A stretch of 34,021 nt of DNA from DAOTTW01 sp034437615 (GTDB lineage: Bacteria; Chloroflexota; Anaerolineae; Aggregatilineales; Phototrophicaceae). Positions 7,912-14,218 of this stretch are shown here, piece by piece (the stretch's first letter is position 1; every line of letters starts with the position of its first letter). Made by a program: the position numbers and the translations under genes. The stretch covers positions 1 to 34,021 of the forward strand of contig DAOTTW010000137.1 of assembly GCA_034437615.1 (NCBI GenBank). Direction: 5' to 3'. The notes under the pieces were generated by a model that ran no database searches, was not told where the DNA came from, and was given only the letters and a program-made list of their open reading frames with translations.

Positions 7912-7928
7912 TGTGCTAAAATAGCACA
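7912..7928. promoter_or_regulatory. 17-bp palindrome between ABC exporter and Hsp90-like gene
   Basis: TGTGCTA and TAGCACA are perfect 7-bp arms around AAA. The site is 34 bases before the ATG of the Hsp90-like gene and 62 bases from the exporter start. Its size and symmetry suit a dimeric repressor. No convincing -35/-10 pair was found, so the regulator and the regulated direction are unknown. Confidence 0.5.
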
Positions 7929-7962
7929 AATCCGGCCAAGATCATACTGAGCCATTTTCATC

Positions 7963-9822
7963 ATGGAAAACACGAACGCAAACCGTCATGAGTTTCAGAT
8001 TTATCTGCCGGGCTTATTAAAAGTCCTGGCAGAAAGCCTATATTCGACCAAGAAGGTCGCCATTCGCGAACTCATTCAGAACGCGCACGATAGCTGCATA
8101 CGTCGCCGCGTAGAAACCCGCGATGCGCTCTACGAACCACGCATTGACATCAGCATCGACCCCGATGCGCGCACGGTGACCATCAAAGACAACGGCGCTG
8201 GCCTGACCGCCGACGGTGTACGCACATATCTATCGACCATCGGGCGCAGTTATACGCGCCAACTCGGTGAAGACTTATCCATTTTATCACCGGAGCAAGC
8301 CTCACAACTCATCGGGCAATTCGGCATGGGCTTTTTGAGTGCGTTTCTGGTCGCCTCGGAGGTCGTGCTGACCACGCGCAACGTCGAAGCCGGCAGCCCC
8401 ACGCTGCAATGGCGCTCCGAAGGGGATGTGCATTATGAATTGACCGAAATTGAATACCCAGATGGTGCAGCAGGTCCGGTGGGCACGCAGGTCGAGCTAC
8501 ATATCAAGCCCAACGCCGCCTTCATGCTGAACCAGACCATCCTTGCCGATACGATCAAGCAATACGCGGATTTCCTGCCCATCTCAATCCACATGGACGA
8601 CGATTATTACCCGCTGAACGCCCGTCGCCCACCCTGGGAAGCGCTGGAACCGATAACCGCTATGCGTGAATTTGTGCAGAGTACGTATCGGATGCAGCAA
8701 CCGCTAGCGCTTATCCCGCTGCAAGATGCTACGCTGGACCTGGGCCACGACACCATGACCATCCCCATGCAGGGCTTCTTGTTCGTGCCGCCCGCCTCGA
8801 TGGTCTCCGTCAACGAGTATGGCGATATGCGCGTGTATATCAAGCGTATGTTCATCTGTGAGCGTCAGCGTGAACTGCTGCCAAAGTGGGCGCGTTTCGT
8901 GCGCGGTGTGATCGACAGCACGTATCTAGCGCCTACAGCCAGCCGTGAGGAGTTGCATCAGGACGATCTGTTTATGCTGGTGCAACAGGCCATCGAGCAG
9001 CAGTTGTTGCAGGGCTTGCGTCACATTGCAGATACGGAGCCGGAGAACTGGAAGCAGATTGTGCGCGGCCATGCCAGCCTGATTATGGGCTGGGCGGTTG
9101 AGGATAACGAGTTCTTCGAGCAAATCGCGGAGATTATGACGATCCAAACGTCACGCGGCAATATGCCCCTGCGCGATTACCTGCAACAGACGGACAACAC
9201 CTTCTATTATATCACGCGGCAGCTTGGCTCCCTGCAAGAGCGTCTGCTGGGTGAGGGGCATGGCGTGCCCGTGATTGACGCCAGCCCGACCTGGGTCACG
9301 CCCTTCTTGAAGAAGTACGCGGCCTATCGTGAAGATGTCGATCTGGTGCAGCTTGACGGCGAATCCAGCCGTTTAATGCGCGACGTGCCCGACGAGGACT
9401 TCATCACGGTGCTGAACTTCTTCCGCGATCAGGGCCTTAAGTGCAAGGCCGTGACGTTCAAGCCCGTTGATGTGCCAGCGATCATCATGTACCCGAAAGA
9501 CGCCGAGTTCATCCGCGACACACGCAGCGCATTGGATTCAGGTGAATTGCCGGGGCCGCTGGCGGGTCTGGTCGGTGATTATGTCGATCAATTGGCAGAC
9601 GCACACGGCAATGACCTGGGCGGCACGCTGTACCTGAACGTCTCGAATGACCTGATGCGGCAAATGTCCTACATGGACGAATCGCCGCAGCGCAACGCGG
9701 CCCTCTCGCTGGTTTACCAGATGGCCCGCTTGTTCAGTGGCCGCATGTTGGATAATCCGCAAGTGGCGGACGCCTTCCGAGATGCGAACAGCGCGATCAA
9801 CAAACTGTTGGAAATCGACTAA
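7963..9822 (+). CDS. Hsp90/HtpG-family ATPase (divergent)
   Basis: The 619-residue product has the GHKL ATPase fold of Hsp90: REL (catalytic-type E36) and N40 in VAIRELIQNAHDSC, then DNGAGL (D76, G78), then GQFGMGFLSAF (from G118). The middle domain carries FVRGVIDS and ASREEL, matching the Hsp90 loop that holds the ATP-contacting arginine. A C-terminal region of about 130 residues could dimerise. Length is close to bacterial HtpG (about 620-640), but the motifs differ (DNGAGL for DTGIGM), so it is a divergent branch and not necessarily the housekeeping HtpG. The protein ends LEID, reminiscent of the EEVD tail of cytosolic eukaryotic Hsp90. Three TPR-like genes follow closely. The client is unknown. 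No strong ribosome-binding site precedes the ATG. Confidence 0.88.
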   Translation: MENTNANRHEFQIYLPGLLKVLAESLYSTKKVAIRELIQNAHDSCIRRRVETRDALYEPRIDISIDPDARTVTIKDNGAGLTADGVRTYLSTIGRSYTRQLGEDLSILSPEQASQLIGQFGMGFLSAFLVASEVVLTTRNVEAGSPTLQWRSEGDVHYELTEIEYPDGAAGPVGTQVELHIKPNAAFMLNQTILADTIKQYADFLPISIHMDDDYYPLNARRPPWEALEPITAMREFVQSTYRMQQPLALIPLQDATLDLGHDTMTIPMQGFLFVPPASMVSVNEYGDMRVYIKRMFICERQRELLPKWARFVRGVIDSTYLAPTASREELHQDDLFMLVQQAIEQQLLQGLRHIADTEPENWKQIVRGHASLIMGWAVEDNEFFEQIAEIMTIQTSRGNMPLRDYLQQTDNTFYYITRQLGSLQERLLGEGHGVPVIDASPTWVTPFLKKYAAYREDVDLVQLDGESSRLMRDVPDEDFITVLNFFRDQGLKCKAVTFKPVDVPAIIMYPKDAEFIRDTRSALDSGELPGPLAGLVGDYVDQLADAHGNDLGGTLYLNVSNDLMRQMSYMDESPQRNAALSLVYQMARLFSGRMLDNPQVADAFRDANSAINKLLEID

Positions 9823-9833
9823 GGCGGCATTAC

Positions 9834-10928
9834 ATGGATACGCAAGAATGGATTGAGGCGTTTATACAGCGTGCCCAGGAAAACGGGGACCGTGAACGCT
9901 TGCGGCTTGTTACGTTGGTAGACATCATGGATAGCGTGCTGGATCGCTCGCCCTCACAGGCGCTGCAAATTCTGGATGAGTGCGACAGGCTGGCAAAGGC
10001 GCTGGATGAGCCATGCTGGATGCTGTTCTATCGGCAATTACGCGCTGAGGTGCACACGTTCTTTCATGTGGATATGCGCACGGGGTTGGATGTGGCGGCG
10101 CGTGCTGTGGTCGAAGCACGCAAACCAGAATACCGCGAGTGCCCCACCCGTGCAGGCTTGATGTCCACTTTGATTAACGCCTACGTCTACATTGATCCGG
10201 TTGGCTACCATCAGCAGATCATCGACACCATTGACCTGATCGAAAACGAGATGCAACCCGACGCCCTGCTGCGTGTAGAGCTAGAGATGAAGCGTGCTGT
10301 GGTCGAGGCGGCGTATGGCAACGTGCAGCACGCGCTGCAACTGGCCTATGAATGCCTGGCGGCGTCACCGCATAACGGCGTGCTGCGCCTGGATGCCTAC
10401 ACAGCGCTGTGTGAGGTGCTGCGCATTAGCAAGGACTTTAGCACAGGGCTGCACTATGCTGAACTCGGCGTTGAAGCCGCCCTGAAACACGAACGCCACA
10501 ACATCAAGCGCGTGCTGAGCCAATTCTGGGCTTACTATACGCTCTGCGCTTATCAAACCGGAGACGCGCAGACGGCTGAGACTTATTATAAGAAGGCCAG
10601 CAACTCAGCGAATCTGCTCAACATCGAACCGTTCTACACCGTTCCGGCCTTGTTAGCTGATTATCAGACGGCACGCGGCGATTACGCGAAGGCCGACGGG
10701 CATTTTCAAGAGGCCATCGCAGGCACAGACGCCGCCGGTAGCGTCTACGCGAGCTGCATCGCACGCGCTAAGCGCTGTCGGGTCTTGGGCCTCAGCGGAC
10801 GACTGACGGAGGCTGCGCTGCAAAACGCCCGCGAGCACACCGAGAACCTGGTCGCCCCACAACGCTTGCAGCGCTACCTGGACCGCCTTGCAGCGGGGGA
10901 TTATGCGGAATGGCACAACCATGTATGA
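9834..10928 (+). CDS. TPR-like helical-repeat protein, paralogue 1 of 3
   Basis: The 364-residue soluble protein is almost entirely helical and lacks a signal peptide or membrane segment. Repeats of TPR type are suggested by phrases such as YGNVQHALQLAYECLAASP, TGDAQTAETYYKKA and RGDYAKADGHFQEA. The central signature VVEARKPEY, then CP, then YIDPVGY (residues 92-125) recurs in the next two genes. It ends with LDRLAAGDYAE, also echoed in the paralogues. It starts 11 bases after the Hsp90-like gene with AGGCGG six bases before the ATG, so they are co-transcribed. Known TPR proteins serve as Hsp90 co-chaperones in eukaryotes; a similar role here is inference from the neighbour only. Confidence 0.8.
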   Translation: MDTQEWIEAFIQRAQENGDRERLRLVTLVDIMDSVLDRSPSQALQILDECDRLAKALDEPCWMLFYRQLRAEVHTFFHVDMRTGLDVAARAVVEARKPEYRECPTRAGLMSTLINAYVYIDPVGYHQQIIDTIDLIENEMQPDALLRVELEMKRAVVEAAYGNVQHALQLAYECLAASPHNGVLRLDAYTALCEVLRISKDFSTGLHYAELGVEAALKHERHNIKRVLSQFWAYYTLCAYQTGDAQTAETYYKKASNSANLLNIEPFYTVPALLADYQTARGDYAKADGHFQEAIAGTDAAGSVYASCIARAKRCRVLGLSGRLTEAALQNAREHTENLVAPQRLQRYLDRLAAGDYAEWHNHV

Positions 10929-12006
10929 CAGCCTGTGGCACTGGATGGAAGCCGTGTATCTGGCAGCCTTGCGCGACCACAATCAGGACCAGATCATGCT
11001 GATTCAGCGCGTCGAAGAATCCTATGATCTGTGTGAGCATCAGCCACAAGCGGCCATCAACAGCCTGCAACTGGGCCGTGAACGGGCGCAGGCACTCGGC
11101 GCGTCGTGCTGGCTGCTGGTGTTTGATCTCCTGCTGGCGGAGATGTATCTGTTTCATATGGTGGATAACAACAGTGCGCTAGACATCGCCGCGAAAGCCG
11201 TCGTAGAGGCCCGCAAGCCCCACTATGAAAATTGCCCGGCACGCCTGCCGCTGATTAACACGCTGATTCACACCTATAGCGTGATCGACCCCTATGGTTA
11301 CAGCACGCAAATCCTCGACCTGATCGGCTATGCGCAGCACGACACGAACACAGACGCCGTAACGAACTTTGATCTGCAACTGAGCCGCGCAAAAATCCAT
11401 GTGGTGCTGGGGGATATGCAGCAGGCGCAGGAAATCGCCCTGCGTGGGCTGGCGCACGAGAGCCGCTTTATCGTCTTTAATACGCATATCGTGCTCTGCC
11501 ACATCATGCGAGAGACGCAGCAAGCGCAGCAGGGTTTACAATACGCGCAAATCGGCATGGCCCTGCTGGATCAGGCCGAACTATCGAACCCGAACCAGAT
11601 GTTGAGCTTGCTCTGGGCGTATGTGGCGCTATTTGCGCAGCAAGCAGGCGACCCCGACGAAGCCGAAGCCTACTATCAGCGTGCACAGGCCAGCGAAACG
11701 CTGCTGAAGATCAAGCCCTATTACAACGTGCCGGATACGCTCAGCAGCTACAAGCAGGCAGTGGGCGATTACGATACTGCGCTGCGTTTGCGGCGGCAAC
11801 ACCTGACGGAAGCCGAAGCCGCAGGTAGCCGCTATGCGGCCTGTATAGCGCGTGTGCGCTTATGCCGCCTGCTGGGTGTGATGCAAGATCATGATGGGCT
11901 GCAACATGAACTGGCGCTGGCGCGTGCGGCTGCCAATAGGCTACAGAAGCCTGATAAAATCTTGCGTTTGTTGCAGCGCGTTGCAGATGGCGATTATACG
12001 GAGTAA
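10921..12006 (+). CDS. TPR-like helical-repeat protein, paralogue 2 of 3
   Basis: The 361-residue product aligns end to end with its neighbours: MYDSLWHWMEAVY at the N terminus, then VVEARKPHYENCP and VIDPYGY, then repeats such as LGDMQQAQEIALRGL, AGDPDEAEAYYQRA and VGDYDTALRLRRQHL, and ADGDYTE at the end. The start at 10921 is chosen over the in-frame ATGs at 10888 and 10903 because it matches the N termini of the paralogues. It overlaps the stop of paralogue 1 by 8 bases (ATGTATGA), which points to translational coupling. No function is known. Tandem duplication is the simplest origin. Confidence 0.8.
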   Translation: MYDSLWHWMEAVYLAALRDHNQDQIMLIQRVEESYDLCEHQPQAAINSLQLGRERAQALGASCWLLVFDLLLAEMYLFHMVDNNSALDIAAKAVVEARKPHYENCPARLPLINTLIHTYSVIDPYGYSTQILDLIGYAQHDTNTDAVTNFDLQLSRAKIHVVLGDMQQAQEIALRGLAHESRFIVFNTHIVLCHIMRETQQAQQGLQYAQIGMALLDQAELSNPNQMLSLLWAYVALFAQQAGDPDEAEAYYQRAQASETLLKIKPYYNVPDTLSSYKQAVGDYDTALRLRRQHLTEAEAAGSRYAACIARVRLCRLLGVMQDHDGLQHELALARAAANRLQKPDKILRLLQRVADGDYTE

Positions 12007-12012
12007 ATGCAG

Positions 12013-13110
12013 ATGCGTGAGCCATTATGGGATTGGATAGATACGTTTTACGCACAAGCCTACTGGAAGCACGACGAACCGCGCAAGCGCCTTGCCAGAC
12101 AACACTATGAAGCATGGCAACTGCTGGAAACGCAGCCACAACAGGCGCTTGCGATGCTGGAAAAAGGCAGCCAACTCGCGCACAGCCTGGCAGAACCCTG
12201 GTGGCAGGCGTTTTACGAGTATTGGCGTACTGAAGCGTGGGTCTTTTACCTGCGCGACCTCAAACAGGGGCTATATTACGCGGTGCAGAACGCCGTCGAG
12301 TGCCGCAAGCCGCACTTTGATAACTTTCCGGGCAAGGGCCGCGTTTACCGCGTGCTGATAGATGCCTATATGTTTCAAGACCCCATCGGCTACGCGCATA
12401 AAATCCACGAGATTATCCAGTATATGCAGGACGATATAGCGCTGGATACCGATACGGTGTATTTATTGCAAGCACGCCGCGCCCAGATGGACGCGCTGTT
12501 CGGCCAGATTGAAGCCGCAATAGACAAAGCGACGATTTACTTGAATATGAGCCAGCATTCTGCCTTTCGTGTGATGCACGCCTACGAGATGCTGTGCTTT
12601 TACGCACATCTACAGGAAAAATACGATCTGGCCGAGGCTTACGCCGTCGAGGTAGCGGAAAATGCACGCCGTTGTCAGCGCAAATCCGGCTTGCTGATGT
12701 CGTATCTGTATCGGGCGTTGCTGTATCGCCTGCGCGGTGATGACAAAAACGCGGGCAGCTTCTACAGCAGATACCTGGGCGTGTGGCAGCAGATGGGTAT
12801 CGGACGTAGCACCACCAGCTATGACTGGCTGTGTGCCTATCATGAAGCAGGCGGCGACACAGAAACGGCCTGGGCATTACGCGAGGAACAGGTCGGCGCG
12901 TTGGTGGATCGTGGCTTCTATCATGATGAGTGCTGGTGCCGTATGCGGCGCTTGCAGCTTTTGGGGCGCATGGGCAGGCCGCAGGACGACGAATTTCAGC
13001 AGGCGCAACAGGCCATCAGCCGCCTACAGAAGCCGCAGGTATTCGCAGATGCCTTAGCCCGCATCAGACAGGGCGACACCAGCGATTTTTCGTTGTTTAC
13101 CGTATCGTGA
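12013..13110 (+). CDS. TPR-like helical-repeat protein, paralogue 3 of 3
   Basis: The 365-residue product shares the layout of the other two (REPLWDWIDTFYAQAY, AVECRKPHFDNFP, FQDPIGY, IRQGDTSDF) but is the most divergent: it lacks the CP pair and several small repeat residues. An ATG at 12007 abuts the previous stop. The ATG at 12013 is preferred because GGAG (12000-12003) lies nine bases upstream of it and only three from the other. It is the last gene of the Hsp90-like set. The function is not recognised, and its divergence suggests partner or client specialisation, which is inference. Confidence 0.78.
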   Translation: MREPLWDWIDTFYAQAYWKHDEPRKRLARQHYEAWQLLETQPQQALAMLEKGSQLAHSLAEPWWQAFYEYWRTEAWVFYLRDLKQGLYYAVQNAVECRKPHFDNFPGKGRVYRVLIDAYMFQDPIGYAHKIHEIIQYMQDDIALDTDTVYLLQARRAQMDALFGQIEAAIDKATIYLNMSQHSAFRVMHAYEMLCFYAHLQEKYDLAEAYAVEVAENARRCQRKSGLLMSYLYRALLYRLRGDDKNAGSFYSRYLGVWQQMGIGRSTTSYDWLCAYHEAGGDTETAWALREEQVGALVDRGFYHDECWCRMRRLQLLGRMGRPQDDEFQQAQQAISRLQKPQVFADALARIRQGDTSDFSLFTVS

Positions 13111-13119
13111 TGTGTTTGC

Positions 13120-13149
13120 GCAGAGGCGGGAGCCTGGCCCCACCCCTGC
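13120..13149. terminator. Imperfect hairpin between TPR paralogue 3 and msrA
   Basis: GCAGAGGCGGG (13120-13130) and CCCACCCCTGC (13139-13149) pair at 9 of 11 positions around an 8-base loop. It lies in the 50-base gap between two convergent genes. No U-tract is seen on either side, so terminator function is only suggested by position. Confidence 0.35.
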
Positions 13150-13160
13150 GATGTGTATCC

Positions 13161-13697
13161 TTACGCCTTGAGTTGTTCCAGAAATTGCTTGCGGAACTTG
13201 GCGACCTTCGGCGCGATAACCACCTGGCAATAGCCCGCGTTGGGGTTGTTCTTATAGTAGTCCTGGTGGTAATCCTCGGCGGTGTAGTAATTATCAACTG
13301 GCACCACTTCGGTCACGATGGGGTTCGGCCACAGGTTTTGTGCCTCTAGCTCTGCGATGGTCGCTTCTGCGATGCGCTTCTGCTCGTCGGTGTGGTAGTA
13401 GACGCCGGAACGGTACTGCGTGCCGACATCCGCGCCCTGACGGTTCAGCGTGGTGGGGTCGTGGATGGTGAAGAACACGTTCAGTACATCGCGGAAGCTC
13501 AGCACATCGCTATCATATTCGACGCGCACAACCTCAGCGTGCCCGGTGTTGCCCGTGCAGACCTGCTGATAGGTCGGGTTGTTGGTCTGGCCATTCGAGT
13601 AGCCGTTTTCGACGGCAAGCACACCCTTGAGGTCATCGTATACGGCTTCCAGGCACCAGAAGCACCCACCGCCTAGCGTTGCGATTTCTTTTGACAT
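13161..13697 (-). CDS. msrA: Peptide-methionine (S)-S-oxide reductase MsrA
   Basis: MsrA repairs oxidised methionine, reducing the S epimer of methionine sulfoxide. The 178-residue protein has the catalytic motif GGGCFWCLEAVY with nucleophile C12. Further conserved segments are GYSNGQTNNPTYQQVCTGNTGHAE and FFTIHDPTTLNRQGADVGTQYRS, which are given here only as landmarks (about residues 33-56 and 76-98), and YHQDYY near the C terminus. Length fits single-domain MsrA. The start at 13697 has AGGA nine bases upstream; the ATG at 13706 would leave no room for it. A 10-bp tandem repeat lies just upstream (13731-13770). Confidence 0.96.
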   Translation of the reverse strand: MSKEIATLGGGCFWCLEAVYDDLKGVLAVENGYSNGQTNNPTYQQVCTGNTGHAEVVRVEYDSDVLSFRDVLNVFFTIHDPTTLNRQGADVGTQYRSGVYYHTDEQKRIAEATIAELEAQNLWPNPIVTEVVPVDNYYTAEDYHQDYYKNNPNAGYCQVVIAPKVAKFRKQFLEQLKA

Positions 13698-13730
13698 TGG
13701 CTGCATTCCTTTTGTCTTTTATCTTATCTC

Positions 13731-13770
13731 GTCTTGTTTCGTCTTGTTTCGTCTTGTCTCGTCTTGTCTT
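13731..13770. repeat. 10-bp tandem repeat upstream of msrA
   Basis: Four consecutive near-identical copies of GTCTTGTTTC occur (two exact, then GTCTTGTCTC and GTCTTGTCTT). The block lies 34-73 bases upstream of the msrA start, in the expected promoter region. A shorter look-alike is at 3913-3944. The rest of the gap to 13912 shows nothing recognisable. Confidence 0.75.
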
Positions 13771-13912
13771 GTTAGGTGTTGGTTGTATGTTTTGCGTGAG
13801 CTATATCGGCCTTTGCAGGTTATCTGACGTGCTGATAGTGCACTATCTTACCTGTGCGCACACCTGCCCCTCATGGCCTGTAGGCAACCAAACGTCATCT
13901 ATGCTGAGGCGC

Positions 13913-14136
13913 GTAACGACTCAGCCCTCACCCCAAACCTACCCTCACCGTTTTGGATACTGGTAACGACTCAGCCCTCACCCCAAACCCCTCTCCCGAA
14001 CGTGCCTTTGGCACTAGGAGAGGGGCTTCTAACAGCCTGCTTCCCCCTCTCCTAGCTGCGTAGCGGCGGTCGGGAGAGGGGGATTGAGGGGGTGAGGGCC
14101 AATTCGCGGGCAAAATATGCCTGCCTGAGTAGTTAC
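13913..14136. mobile_element. MITE-like repeat, family A, copy 2 (most complete)
   Basis: The left end GTAACGACTCAGCCCTCACC occurs twice (from 13913 and from 13963). The right end CTGAGTAGTTAC (14125-14136) is the inverted match of GTAACNACTCAG, and GGTGAGGGC (14090-14098) is inverted to the next part of the left end. Between them are the same two CCCCTCTCC/GGAGAGGGG hairpins as in copy 1. About 25 unrelated bases (14100-14124) separate the two blocks of the right end. With terminal inverted repeats and no gene, it looks like a non-autonomous element. It fills most of the 521-base gap between msrA and the GAF operon. Confidence 0.72.
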
Positions 14137-14155
14137 AACTTGTGATTATTTGACC

Positions 14156-14205
14156 GACTGATTTGACTAGATCGACTAGATTGACTAGATCGACTAAATT
14201 GACTG
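14156..14205 (+). repeat. 9-bp tandem repeat abutting the ribosome-binding site of the GAF operon
   Basis: Units GACTGATTT, GACTAGATC, GACTAGATT, GACTAGATC and GACTAAATT run head to tail from 14156 to 14200. A partial GACTG follows and overlaps the GAAGGA ribosome-binding site (14205-14210) of the first operon gene. Confidence 0.85.
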
Positions 14206-14218
14206 AAGGAAAACACCC

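Noticed and set aside
7963..7973. ABC exporter start at 7973 overlapping the Hsp90-like gene
   Set aside because: The extra 41 residues have no transporter-like character and cross the 17-bp palindrome; 7850 or 7832 fits better.
13731..14205. CRISPR array
   Set aside because: The repeats are 9-10 bp and run head to tail without spacers, and no cas gene is present.
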